Notes: generated by a model from the sequence alone, not told the origin. Numbered from the stretch's first letter, positions 11,220 through 22,909 are shown. The stretch is DNA of 64,000 nucleotides from Sambucus nigra (GCA_949130495.1 OX422216.1:101935967-101999966); one strand, 5' to 3'. Made by a program: numbers and translations.

Positions 11220-12979
11220 GCAAGTGGTTTAAATTCATTTGATTCAAGCTATGCTTTTCCATGTTTAGGAATTTTCGAAATTGATCTTGGAATATGATTT
11301 AGACCCATATATTGGAAGTTAAAAGTTATGAATTATGTTAGGGATTGCATGTAGTAATATTCTGGACGAATTATATGTTCTAAACAGAACCATTGATGAT
11401 CTAAAAATGGAGTTTAGAAGTAGTTTATTGATGTTCTTGAATGGGGAAGAAATCTGGAAATTTTTGATGTAGTCTTGATCTAAACAAAGCCTTTGAATGA
11501 TGAATTATGGGTTTTAGAATGTTGATACTGTTGTAGAATGATAGTATGATGATATTGTAACCTTGTCTTAGAGTTTCATGCTTGAAAATGGTGTTTTGGG
11601 ATGAATTGGTAACTGCAAAACGAAGCAGTCCGTAACCATACCTGGTGCGTTCGATCGATCGATGTTCTTCAGTCGATCGATCGACCACCATCGATCGATC
11701 GAAGGTAAAGGTCGATCGATCGACCTTCCCAGAATGAGTAAAGTTTTTCCCTAATTAAATTTTAATGGTGTTAATCCTTGAATGATATTATTGGAGACCT
11801 TATGAATACCCTTAACCTTAAGGAAGACCAGTAGGCATGATTATGAGATTGGACCTTAATTGGAATTCAATTTGAGGAATTATTATAAATTAATGAAATT
11901 CAATAATTGAGATAATATTTGGGTTAATAGGGTAAATTTGAATAATTTGATGAAATCAGGTTTGGGGCAGAAGTAAAGACCTTAGGTGTAAAGATGTTAT
12001 ATGGGGGAATAAGAGGAACTTAATAGTCTATTCGAGATAGGTTTTAAGTTTAAGAAACTACGACGTGAGACGTGTCGACAATTTAATTTCTATATTATCG
12101 GAATACTTGAAATATATGAATTTGGAATAATGGTATAAAGATGTAGAGTATACCTTTATTATTATCAAGATATCTAAGATGTGTGAATGCTTAGTATATA
12201 ATTGTATGTGTATGACATACCTACCATACTTGCTATCACGGGAGGTTTACGTTCGCTTAGGGACTTCTTATCCTTGTGTTGCCCGGATTTAGATTGGTTA
12301 CCTCGATGAACATAGGTCATAGAAGGACTTATTGGGATATTAATAAGTTTGCTGATCGTGGGAGCGTAGGTACGTGCGTGACCCATGTGATGTGACTGTG
12401 TTCGCCTCCACTATTTGTGATGTTGTTATCTGAACGATTCCTGAGAGATTCGAAATGCGTGATCCTTATGTACGTGATGTACCGGGATGGATAGCAGAGT
12501 ATGTGTGCACCGCAGCTTAGCCTTTGGGTGCTTGTATTGTATATTTATGATGTGAAAATATACGGTTAAACGAGAAGGAATTTACTATGTTAAATTGTGA
12601 GTATAGTTATGGTAATGTCATGTAGATAAAAAGGGAACTTATCTCTATAAATGGTTTTGTTAATAATTGGGAATCCGAGAATTAAAGTAGAACTCTCTAT
12701 TTAATTGTTAAGGTTGGAAATTAAACGTGAATCGAGTAGTAGTGTTAGAAACTCTTCAGAATTAGATAGTTATGAGATAACACATGAAAGGGTACAGGAA
12801 CGTTAGGAGTGCACAGTTAGACAAGAGGTGAGTATCTCATGTGAGAGCACGTCCTAACATGTATTTTGCATATACTGTTTTAAATGTTTTTAAAGCACTT
12901 GCAGGTTTTTAAAATATCTCCACATTCGGGCTCTGACCCGTTTGCTTTCAAATCTATTTTTTTGTAAAACCATTTTTAG
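11220..12979 (+). other. Predicted GC-AG intron in 5' LTR of E2
   Basis: The donor is TTAAG|GCAAGTGG, the branch-point box CGGGCTCTGACCCG (CTGAC at 12933-12937), then a T-rich tract and acceptor CATTTTTAG|GTGCCTAGCC. Length is 1760 nt. The GA-rich stretch before the donor looks like a 5' UTR exon. In other families the body differs while these sites are kept. Confidence 0.55.
11650..11725 (+). repeat. TCGATCGATCGA palindrome block, E2 5' LTR
   Basis: Four copies of TCGATCGATCGA-type palindromes are separated by 7 to 12 nt. CCGTAAC occurs 14 nt upstream of the block (11630-11636). Confidence 0.9.
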
Positions 12980-13472
12980 GTGCCTAGCCACAAGGACACC
13001 ATGCATAGGATTCTCACTCAGATGACGAGTTGTAGCTGCTTGTGGAAGCTACAGGGATTTGCTTTTAGACGCTTATATCATTTGGATTCCATACTCAGTA
13101 TTCCTCAGTTGTAGGGCATGTTGCCCAATTTCTATTAGAGACATTTTCATTTCAGTTTTTCAGACTTTGGCATGTATTGATTCAGTATTCAGTATTTCGT
13201 TACTTACTTCAGTTGCGGGATTTTGTTGTGAGGAGTTTTTACTCCCGATTTATTTATATCATGTGTTGGTTATTCTATTATTTCGTTATGGTGAATGATG
13301 ATATTATTCTTGCTTTAAATCTTTTACTTCATGTTAATCAGGCTTTAATTAAAATTTGGCAACTTACTTTTTAAATACTAGGTGGTTAGTAATAATAAAA
13401 AATGTTTTCGACAGTGATGCTATTAACTGAGCCAACGTGGCATTTTGATTTAATTAGTCGGGGTGTCATAGG

Positions 13473-13484
13473 TGGTATCAGAGC
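13473..13484 (+). other. Primer-binding site of E2 (initiator tRNA-Met)
   Basis: A perfect TGGTATCAGAGC lies two bases after the 5' LTR. Confidence 0.95.
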
Positions 13485-13654
13485 ATCAGGTTCTAGTGTC
13501 CTTTAGAATCTGAACGGCTTATTATGTTTCCGCTGAGCTTTCTTTGATGTAGAGCCCTATATTTTAGGACTGTTGTATTCTTTTGTATATGCTACGTTCT
13601 TCAGCTATTTTAAGTTTATAACTACGAACTTATAGACTTTATTCTTATTTCATA

Positions 13655-14800
13655 ATGCCTCCACGACGTGCACCACGGGTTCCCAGGAATGCAACGCCAG
13701 AACTACAGCCCGCACCAGTTCAGGGCACGATGAACGCCGCTGAGGTTGCAGCCATAGTAGCCCAAGCGGTAAATGCCGCACTTGCCGTAGTTCAGCATGC
13801 ACCGCCTCAGGCGCCGGTTGCCGCGCCAGTACAGGCAAATGCATTCCCGTCTGCTTGGGAACGTGTACGTGACGCTTTCCAGAAAGCGCATCCGCCAGAG
13901 TTTGTAGGTAGCTCAGATGTGGTAGTCTCGAGCCAGTGGAGGAAGGATATACAGCGGCACTTGAGGATGTATGAGTGCACGGATGTTCAGAAACAGGTGC
14001 TAGCTACTTTCAAACTAGTTGGGTCTGCACTGCAGTGGTGGGAGTCTATTACCACCGTAGAGGAGAGGGATACTCTCACTATTCAGGAGTTCTGGGTGCG
14101 GTTCGACCGCAAGTACTTTCCGTCAGCTGTTCATACGGAAATGAGGAGGAGATTGATGAGTCTGAAGCAGGAGGGTAAGACCGTGGCCGAGTATGAGGCC
14201 GAGTTCACTAATCTGTTGAATATCGTTCCGGATGAGATACCGACAGAAAAGAAGAAGATTGAGAAATTCACCGACGGGTTGACTTGGACGATCCGTCAGC
14301 ATCTGTTAGGGAACCTTTCGTTGGCCACTTATTCTGATGTGGTTAACGCTGCTTTGTTACACTGCCAGGATCACCGCTTTCATATGGCTGAGGGCAAGAG
14401 ATCGGGAGAGTCTAGCCATCAGGGCAGGACTGGAGGACATGGTGCCGGTGGGGCACAATCTGTTCAGGGGCAGAGGCTGAGTGATCAGGGTTCCCAGTAG
14501 GGGGATCATAAGAGGTTTCGATCAGGGGGTTTCAGGAACGGTCAGGGAGGATTCCGGAATGGCCAGCAGGGTCATAACGGCCATCAGGGCCAGCAGGGTC
14601 AAAATGGTCAACATCAGCAGTTTCAGCAGGGCCAGCAGGGCCAAGGGAGGAACGGTAACGGCCACCAGGGCCGGGGACAGCAAGGGCAGAGAGGAGGAAA
14701 CTTCCCAGGGAAGTGTTTCGTTTGTGGAAAGACTGGCCATAAACGCCAAGACTGTCCTGATAGGGGCAGGGCCCCACAGCAGCAGCAGCAGGGAGCTCGC
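13655..14800 (+). pseudogene. gag of E2
   Basis: The ATG at 13655 opens MPPRRAPRVPRN. The capsid (retrotransposon gag) domain spans about residues 65 to 250, with WWESI and FDRKYFPSAVHTEMRR as landmarks. A G/Q/N-rich linker follows, then one zinc knuckle CFVCGKTGHKRQDC (14714-14755), the nucleocapsid RNA-binding motif. Gag packages the genomic RNA. In-frame TAG codons at 14498-14500 and 14801-14803 interrupt the frame shared with pol; both fit CAG-to-TAG. The sequence before the ATG reads TTATTTCATA, where element A has TTTCAG. Confidence 0.9.
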
Positions 14801-14803
14801 TAG

Positions 14804-16870
14804 GAGCCGCAGAGGCCTATGTTTCCCGCCGCTCTCCCCGCACCGCCACAGATGGCAGCATTGCCACCCATTCCAGCAGTCTCAGCTCAGCAGGGGCAGT
14901 TACAGTATGGACGTGTCTATAACGTCCACCAGGCAGCAGTCCCACAGGCACCGCCCGCGATTGAGGGTACGTTTTCTATCCATGGCACTATGGGTCGGGT
15001 ACTGTTTGATACGGGGGCTACACATTATTTTATAGCTACACATTTCGCGATGGCTTTAGGGTTGTTAGCCACAGCGGAGAGCACAGTGACGTGTGTCGAC
15101 TCACCATTGGGGAATGGGTCACTTATTTTCTTTATATGCCGGGGAGTAGGGGTAGAGATTGGTAGTCTGGTATTACCTGCAGATATGTTGGTATTAGATA
15201 TGCATGTTCACGATGTGATTATCGGTATGGATTGGCTCGCTGATTATAGAGCCATGATTGATTGTTTCGGTGGGAGCATTGTTTTTGCCATTCCGGGGCA
15301 AGAGATGTTTGTAGTGGCGATGCCTCGCCCAGAGGGAGGCTCGACTGCTCATTTGTATTACCTAGAGGAGGATACCTCTAAGGAGGTTGTGATTCCTTTA
15401 GATTCGATCCCAGTTGTCAGGGAGTATTCTGATGTGTTTCAGGAGATACCAGGCCTACCCCCCAGTCGAGAGATAGACTTTGTAATAGACTTATTACCAG
15501 ATACGAGACCTATAGCACGTGCACCGTACCGTATGGCTCCAGCTGAGATGAGGGAGTTACGGGATCAGATTGAGCAGTTGTTGGGTCAGGGGTTTATTCG
15601 GAGAAGTACTTCACCGTGGGGTGCCCCTGTGTTGTTCGTGAAGAAGAGAGATGGTTCACTGAGATTGTGTGTGGACTACCGGGAGTTAAACAAGGTCACG
15701 ATACGGAATAAGTATCCGTTGCCTCGAATCGATGACCTATTCGACCAGTTGAGAGGAGCTTCTTGCTTCTCAAAGATTGATTTGCGATCTGGTTACCATC
15801 AGTTGCGTATCAGGGAGGAGGACGTCTCGAAGACTGCGTTCTTATCGAGATATGGTTCTTACGAGTTTCGGGTTATGCCATTTGGTTTGACCAACGCTCC
15901 AGCAGCATTTATGGACTTGATGAATAGGGTGTTCAGGGATTTCCTAGATCAGTTTGTCATTGTATTCATCGATGATATTTTGGTTTACTCCCAGACAGAG
16001 GAGGAGCACGCCGAACACTTGAGGCCAGTTTTGCAGACACTGCGCCAAAATGAGTTGTATGCAAAATATGAGAAGTGCGGGTTTTGGCTGAAGGAGGTTC
16101 AGTTTTTGGGTCATATTATTTCCGACCGGGGAATATCGGTTGATCCGGGGAAGGTATCCGCGGTAAGGGAGTGGGGACAGCCCACGACACCGACGGAGAT
16201 CCGTAGTTTCTTGGGCCTAGCAGGATACTACAGGAGGTTTATTCGGGGTTTCTCCACGATAGCGGGTCCCATGACACATCTAACTCGTAAAGGTGTGCCG
16301 TTCATTTGGAGTGATGCTGTCAGTTGGCAAGATGAGTTGAAGGACAAGTTAACCTCAGCACCTGTGTTAGCATTGCCGAGACCGGGAGTTGAGTATCTTG
16401 TTTACACCGATGCGTCCTTACAAGGACTTGTAGGTTTACTGCAGCAGGAGAGTCAGGCCATAGCTTATGCTTCCCGTAAGCTTAAGCCTCACGAGAAGAA
16501 TTACCCTACCCATGACTTGGAGTTAGCAGCAGTGGTATTTGCCCTTCGTATTTGGAGACATTACCTTTTGGGGGAGAAGTTTCGATTGTTCACGGATCAC
16601 AAGTCCCTACAGTACCTATTCACGCAGAAGGAGTTGAATATGCGGCAACGGAGGTGGCTTGAATTCGTGAAAGATTATCAGTTCGATATCCAGTATCACC
16701 CGGGGAAGGCTAACGTAGTAGCAGACGCATTGAGCCGTAGACCTGTAGATGAGGTGGCGGAAGTGTGGAAGGCAAAGTGGAAGGAATTGGGACACCAGGA
16801 TGCAGTGGCTCGATCATTCATGTCTGTGATGACTGTTACTCCGCAGATTGTCACGAAGTTAGTGAGGGCA
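14804..16870 (+). pseudogene. Protease, reverse transcriptase and RNase H of E2
   Basis: This is in the same frame as gag. The protease active site is LFDTGATH (DTG at 15008-15016), with DVIIGMDWL near 15210. RT motifs are [35 protein letters not shown] and catalytic [11 protein letters not shown] (about 15960). RNase H has [19 protein letters not shown] and TDHKSLQYL, followed by [15 protein letters not shown]. Compared with E1 and the family, small in-frame losses occur at [11 protein letters not shown] and [14 protein letters not shown] at 16871-16873 ends the open stretch and again fits CAG-to-TAG. The enzymes would process Gag-Pol and copy the RNA into DNA. Confidence 0.93.
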
Positions 16871-16873
16871 TAG

Positions 16874-18290
16874 GCAAACGACTCGTTCTGTCAGGAGCAG
16901 ATAGTTCGATTATTGGCAGAGGGATCCGAATCCTATACCGTTAGCTCAGACGGGGGATTACGCTTCAATGGGAGATTGGTGGTTCCGGAAGGGGAGGAAT
17001 TGCGGCATGAGGTGATGGCAGAGTCGCACGGCTCACGGTTCGCGGTACATCCCGGAGGGGACAAAATGTACCAAGACATGAGACGTCAGTATTGGTGGAG
17101 CGGTATGAAGAGAGATATTGCTGAGTTTGTTTCTAAATGCGCCACTTGTCAGCTAGTAAAAGTGGATCATCAGAGACCGGCAGGACTACTACAGCCGTTG
17201 GAGGTCCGATGTGGATGTGGGAGAGCATATCCATGGACTTTATCACGGGGTTGCCTACGTCACAGAGAGGTCACGACTCCATTTGGGTAATAGTGGATAG
17301 GTTGACCAAAGTCGCTCATTTTCTACCCGTGAGGACAGACTACACTGCAGGACAGTATGCCCAACTCTTTATTTCTGAGATAGTAAGACTTCACGGTGTG
17401 CCCTAAATATCGTGTCTGACCGAGACAAGATATTTTTTTCACGGTTTTGGGAGAGTTTTCAGCAGGCCATGGGCACGGAGTTGCGGTTGAGTACGGCGTA
17501 CCACCCGCAGACCGATGGGCAGACCGAGCGCACAAATCAGATGTTGGAGGACATGCTACGTATGTGCACCATTGATTTTGAGGGTGGATGGGAGCAGTAC
17601 CTTCCACTGGTGGAGTTTGCTTACAACAACTCCTACCAGTTCACCATTGGCATGGCTCCATTTGAGGCGTTGTACGGTAGACCTTGTCGTTCCCCATCAT
17701 GTTGGTTGGAGGTGGGGGACAACAAACTACTTGGGCCGGAAGTGATTCAGGATACTTCGGCAAGGATAGAATTGATTCGGAGTCGCATTCGGGTAGCTCA
17801 GGATAGGCAGAAGAGCTATGCTGATGCGAAGAGATTCTTCAGAGAGTTCCAAGTGGGGGACCAGGTTTTGCTCAGAGTATCTCCTATGAAGGGGATTATG
17901 CGTTTCGGGAAGAAAGGGAAGTTGGCACCGAGATATGTGGGACCATTTCCTATTATTGAGCGGATTGGACCGGTTGCGTATAGGCTTGGATTACCGGAGC
18001 ATTTACATCGGATTCACGATGTATTTCATATTTCCTCGCTTAGGAAATACCTTAGAGATAATTTGGCTCATTCTCTCATTGCTGTGGAGGACATTGAGCT
18101 CCAGCCAGATAGCTCCTACGAGGAGGGGCCGATTGCTATTCTGGACCGAAGTGAGCGGAAGCTGCAGTCAAAGATAGTCCCGTTAGTGCGTGTTCAGTGG
18201 CGACATCATAATGTCGAGGAGTCCACATGGGAGCGCGAGGATAAGATGCGCGAACGTTATTCAGAGTTATTCTTACCAGGTACTTTCTAG
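16874..18290 (+). pseudogene. Integrase and chromodomain-like tail of E2
   Basis: The HHCC zinc domain (HPGGDKMYQD ... CATCQ) lies at about 17027-17160. The catalytic residues are visible in [18 protein letters not shown] and QTERTNQMLED. The C-terminal module ends in VPLVRVQWRHHNVEESTWER, the chromodomain-like tail thought to steer integration to heterochromatin. One-base losses near 17205 and near 17403 break the frame, so no single integrase is made. The last 292 codons are open to the stop at 18288-18290. Confidence 0.92.
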
Positions 18291-18294
18291 TTCC

Positions 18295-18313
18295 GAATTT
18301 CGGGACGAAATTC
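18295..18313 (+). other. Hairpin next to polypurine tract, E2
   Basis: GAATTTC and GAAATTC form perfect 7-bp arms around GGGAC, ending 7 nt before the purine tract. See the covarying versions in E1 (7355-7374) and F (51169-51187). Confidence 0.55.
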
Positions 18314-18320
18314 AGTTATT

Positions 18321-18330
18321 AGGGGGGAAG
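18321..18330 (+). other. Polypurine tract of E2
   Basis: AGGGGGGAAG lies two bases before the 3' LTR start. Confidence 0.92.
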
Positions 18331-19012
18331 TATGTAATACCCCGTATTTTCTATGATATTTATTTTTGGGGATTAATTGAATTAAATGTTTATTAATTGG
18401 AAATTAATCCGGATAATAATATTAACGAGATGTGAGTTAGTATATTATTATAATGTGTATACTTGGCATTATATGAATATTGGAAAATATTGAAATTGTC
18501 ACGAGATTGAAATACGGCAATTTGGGAAACTTTATTGGGACGCGCGTGACAGTCGCGTCAGGAATATAATTATTTGAATAAAAAAGTGAATTTTATTTTT
18601 ATCACCCGTATGTTCATTTTGAGTGCGCCAACGCGTCCGGAAGGGTCGAGATAGTCAGAAAACACTAGCCGGGAGTTTAGTTTGGGTCCCGGGGTATTTT
18701 TAGGCCATACCGGCATCATAAAGGGTATTTTGGTAATTTTGTATTTTTGGGAATTAAAAGTGACGAAAATTAGAATAGAAATCTGACTTCTTCTTTAACC
18801 CACTAAACCCACTAACTACACTAAGAGACTTAATGGGCTACGGGAGAAGTTGAAATATAGTCCCAACTTACCAAAAACCAAACACACCTCCATTGTCATC
18901 ATCCTTGGGAAGAACTTGTAGAGAGAGAGAGAAAGGAAAGAATTCTGCAGAAAGAGAGATAGAGGACAGATTCAACCTTCAAATTCAACATCAAATTCAG
19001 AGAAAGATTAAG

Positions 19013-20773
19013 GCAAGTGGTTTAAATTCATTTGATTCAAGCTATGCTTTTCCATGTTTAGGAATTTTCGAAATTGATCTTGGAAGATGATTTAGACCCA
19101 TATATTGGAAGTTAAAAGTTATGAATTATGTTAGGGATTGCATGTAGTAATATTCTGGACGAATTATATGTTCTAAACAGAACCATTGATGATCTAAGAA
19201 TGGAGTTTAGAAGTAGTTTATTGATGTTCTTGAATGGGGAAGAAATCTGGAAATTTTTGATGTAGTCTTGATCTAAACAAAGCCTTTGAATGATGAATTA
19301 TGGGTTTTAGAATGTTGATACTGTTGTAGAATGATAGTATGATGATATTGTAACCTTGTCTTAGAGTTTCATGCTTGAAAATGGTGTTTTGGGACAAATT
19401 GGTAACTGCAAAACGAAGCAGTCCGTAACCATACCTGGTGCATTCGATCGATCGATGTTCTTCAGTCGATCGATCGACCACCATCGATCGATCGAAGGTA
19501 AAGGTCGATCGATCGACCTTCCCAGAATGAGTAAAGTTTTTCCCTAATTAAATTTTAATGGTGTTAATCCTTGAATGATATTATTGGAGACCTTATGAAT
19601 ACCCTTAACCTTAAGGAAGACCAGTAGGCATGATTATGAGATTGGACCTTAATTGGAATTCAATTTGAGGAATTATTATAAATTAATGAAATTCGATAAT
19701 TGAGATAATATTTGGGTTAATAGGGTAAATTTGAATAATTTGATGAAATCAGGTTTGGGGCAGAAGTAAAGACCTTAGGTGTAAAGATGTTATATAGGGG
19801 AATAAGAGGAACTTAATAGTCTATTCGAGATAGGTTTTAAGTTTAAGAAACTACGACGTGAGACGTGTCGACAATTTAATTTCTATATTATCGGGATACT
19901 TGAAATATATGAATTTGGAATAATGGTATAAAGATGTAGAGTATACCTTTATTATTATCAAGATATCTAAGATGTGTGAATGCTTAGTATATAATTGTAT
20001 GTGTATGACATACCTACCATACTTGCTATCACGGGAGGTTTACGTTCGCTTAGGGCCTTCTTATCCTTGTGTTGCCCGGATTTAGATTGGTTACCTCGAT
20101 GAACATAGGTCATAGAAGGACTTATTGGGATATTAATAAGTTTGCTGATCGTGGGAGCGTAGGTATGTGCGTGACCCATGTGATGTGACTGTGTTTGCCT
20201 CCACTATTTGTGATGTTGTTATCTGAACGATTCCTGAGAGATTCGGAATGCGTGATCCTTATGTACGTGATGTACCGGGATGGATAGCAGAGTATGTGTG
20301 CACCGCAGCTTAGCCTTTGGGTGCTTGTATTGTATATTTATGATGTGAAAATATACGGTTAAACGAGAAGGAATTTACTATGTTAAATTGTGAGTATAGT
20401 TATGGTAATGTCATGTAGATAAAAAGGGAACTTATATCTATAAATGGTTTTGTTAATAATTGGGAATCCGAGAATTAAAGTAGAACTCTCTATTTAATTG
20501 TTAAGGTTGGAAATTAAACGTGAATCGAGTAGTAGTGTTAGAAACTCTTCAGAATTAGATAGTTATGAGATAACACATGAAAGGGTACAGGAAAGTTAGG
20601 AGTGCACAGTTAGACGAGAGGTGAGTATCTCATGTGAGAGCACGTCCTAACATGTATTTTGCATATACTGTTTTAAATGTTTTTAAAGCACTTGCAGGTT
20701 TTTAAAATATCTCCACATTTGGGCTCTGACCCGTTTGCTTTCAAATCTATTTTTTTTGTAAAACCATTTTTAG
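19013..20773 (+). other. Predicted GC-AG intron in 3' LTR of E2
   Basis: Same sites as in the 5' LTR: AAG|GCAAGTGG, CTGAC at 20726-20730 and TTTTTAG|GTGCCTAGCC; 1761 nt. Confidence 0.5.
19443..19520 (+). repeat. TCGATCGATCGA palindrome block, E2 3' LTR
   Basis: Same four palindromes as in the 5' LTR; the base before the first one differs (CATTCGATC against CGTTCGATC). Confidence 0.9.
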
Positions 20774-21300
20774 GTGCCTAGCCACAAGGACACCGTGCAT
20801 AGGATTCTCACTCAGATGACGAGCTGTAGCTGCTTGTGGAAGCTACAGGGATTTGCTTTTAGACGCTTATATCATTTGGATTCCATACTCAGTATTCCTC
20901 AGTTGTAGGGCATGTTGCCCAATTTCTATTAGAGACATTTTCATTTCAGTTTTTCAGACTTTGGCATGTATTGATTCAGTATTCAGTATTTCGTTACTTA
21001 CTTCAGTTGCGGGATTTTGTTGTGAGGAGTTTTTCCTCCCGATTTATTTATATCATGTGTTGGTTATTCTATTATTTCGTTATGGTGAATGATGATATTA
21101 TTCTTGCTTTAAATCTTTTACTTCATGTTAATCAGGCTTTAATTAAAATTTGGCAACTTACTTTTTAAATACTAGGTGGTTAGTAATAATAAAAAATGTT
21201 TTCGACAGTGATGCTATTAACTGAGCCAACTTGTCATTTTGATTTAATTTAATAAAGGAGTAGCTACCCGGTATTTAATTAGTCGGGGTGTCACAGAAAA

Positions 21301-21480
21301 TGAGTGAACCATCACCCATAGAGGATTCGACACTAGTAAAGGTACTTTTCATAGACTTAATTAACTCCGTCGATTGAGCAAAACTTCTAGAAATAAATGA
21401 GTGTGTTGCGCCCGTATCAAACAACACACGACCCAAATGCCCATGAATGGGAAACTAACCCTCGATAGCTGGCGGTGCGG
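21301..21480 (-). pseudogene. Protease of E1, 5' part
   Basis: The minus-strand sequence [19 protein letters not shown] carries the aspartic protease DTG active site (about 21410). It is cut at 21300 by the insertion of E2 and resumes at 10534. A stop occurs upstream where E2 has TFSIHG. Confidence 0.75.
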
Positions 21481-21599
21481 GCAGGGCTGGAGGAAGTAAA
21501 GAATCTTGAATATGGTAAACACATCCATATTGTAATTTTCCCTGTTGTGGAGGGACGGATGGATTAGGTGCTGGTGGTGATAGATGCGCCTATTAATGC

Positions 21600-22752
21600 T
21601 GTCGAACTCTAGGCAACTGTCTCCCAATTAACTGGGGACAAACTCTCTTAAAATGACCCATTTCCCTACATTGAAACAACGACCCACCATATTCTCCGAA
21701 TAACGGCCCCTATTATTTAGGAATCGCCCCATGCCTTGACCCGGATGGCCTCGACCCCCATTATTACCCCGACCTGCCTGGCCTTGTTGGCCCACCTACT
21801 GTTGTTGCTGCTGGGCACCTTGACCGTGCCTAAAACCGCTACCATCAAAATTAAAGCCCCCAAAATGTTGTCTCTTGGACAAACCCCTTACTGCGTGTCC
21901 CTTTCCTTCTGCTTGCTTCCCGACGGTTGAGACGAGGGTAGTGCTCCTCCAGCACCATTGCCTCCCTGCTTACTAGATTGCCTCGACACTGAAACCTTCT
22001 TACTTCCTTGCACATGCAAATGACGATCTTGACAATGAAGCAATACGTCATTCATTACATCACCAAATGTTTATAAAGCTGGATTTCAAAGCAAGTGCTA
22101 TCGTATTCTCCAATGCAAACCTCCAATAAACTTTGAGATCCTCCATTCCTCCGGAACAACCTCATCCGGCACAAAACTAGCCAAACGAGTAAATTCCTCC
22201 TCATACTCTACCACAGAACGTTCACCCTGTACTACATCTTGAAGTTTCCTCCTCATCTCCCTTTGGACTGTGGGAGGAAAATACTTTCGATCGAACAAAA
22301 CCCAAAAATCCGATTTAGTCATAGTATCTCTCTGTTCTGGCATGGTCACCGACTCCCACCAGTGTAATCTTCCTTCAACCAGTTTAAAAGTAGCAAGGAT
22401 TTGCTTCTGCTCCTCACTACAGTCTACCATGCGAAGATGACGCTGCATGTCCTTCTTCCATTGGTTTGCGACTATTACATCAGAACCACCCTAGAATTTT
22501 GGGGGATGAATCTGACTCTTTCCCACGGGGAAGGTCCCATATGGGCTTACACCTCATGAACTATCAATTGTTGGGCTTGCGGAAACTGTTGAGCCATGGC
22601 AGTCATCGCAGCATTGACCGTCTGGGCGACAATATTAGCTACCTCCGCATCATTAATAGTTCCTTACTATGGTGGTGGAGGTTATACATTATCTTCTACA
22701 ACTCTATTTCTCCTCGTTGGACGACCTCTTTTGGGCGGCCTCTGAGACTGAG
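21600..22752 (-). pseudogene. gag of E1
   Basis: The N-terminal SQRPPKRGRPTRRN is readable near 22750, after TTATTTCTCAG on the minus strand. The ATG expected there appears lost. The capsid core is open over 22448-22098 (MQRHLRMVDCSEEQKQ, WWESV, FDRKYFPPTVQREMRRK). The zinc knuckle region is near 21690-21650 (FQCREMGHFKRVC), but one base is missing between its first two cysteines. It is older and more broken than the E2 gag. Confidence 0.8.
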
Positions 22753-22909
22753 AAATAACTAAATTAGAATACAATTTAAAACAATTAACTTTATCGAAGA
22801 TCGCAAATATGTACAAACAAAACAGTCCTAACAATAGGGCTCTATATCAAAGAACGCAACGGTAGAACGTGACAAGTCTGCATAGATCCTAATAACTCTA
22901 GAACCGGAT

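Larger units (their letters stand above)
10540..13470 (+). mobile_element. 5' LTR of E2
   Basis: Starts TGTAATACCCCG and ends GGGTGTCATA, where the 3' LTR has TCACA. A 33-bp stretch present in the 3' LTR around 21247-21280 is missing here, between two copies of ATTTAATT. It contains a U3 box (10853-10869), a GA-rich leader (11120-11175), donor (11219/11220), palindrome block and acceptor (12979/12980). Confidence 0.93.
10540..21295 (+). mobile_element. Element E2: young, nearly complete Tekay-type chromovirus
   Basis: Exact TSDs GAAAA (10535-10539, 21296-21300) flank LTRs of 2931 and 2963 bp. The order is PBS, gag, PR, RT, RNase H, IN, chromodomain-like tail, PPT, 3' LTR. By eye the LTRs differ by about two dozen substitutions plus one 33-bp deletion, roughly 1 percent, so the insertion is recent. 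It landed in the protease gene of E1, 26 or more codons past the DTGA active site. Its own coding region has three in-frame TAG codons and two single-base deletions. Confidence 0.95.
18333..21295 (+). mobile_element. 3' LTR of E2
   Basis: 2963 bp, TGTAATACC to GTGTCACA, followed by TSD GAAAA. It keeps the 33-bp stretch lost from the 5' LTR. Confidence 0.95.

Noticed and set aside
11650..11725. Regularly spaced repeats that could suggest a CRISPR-like array
   Set aside because: The units are 12-bp palindromes with 7 to 12 nt spacing inside a plant LTR; size, spacing and context do not fit CRISPR.
14498..14500. TAG between gag and pol as a programmed readthrough site
   Set aside because: Two further in-frame TAG codons of the same CAG-to-TAG type follow, and E1 has no stop at the matching place. 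Decay is simpler.
13650..14777. Minus-strand ORFs opposite gag of E2
   Set aside because: They are reverse shadows of the gag coding sequence with no domain of their own.
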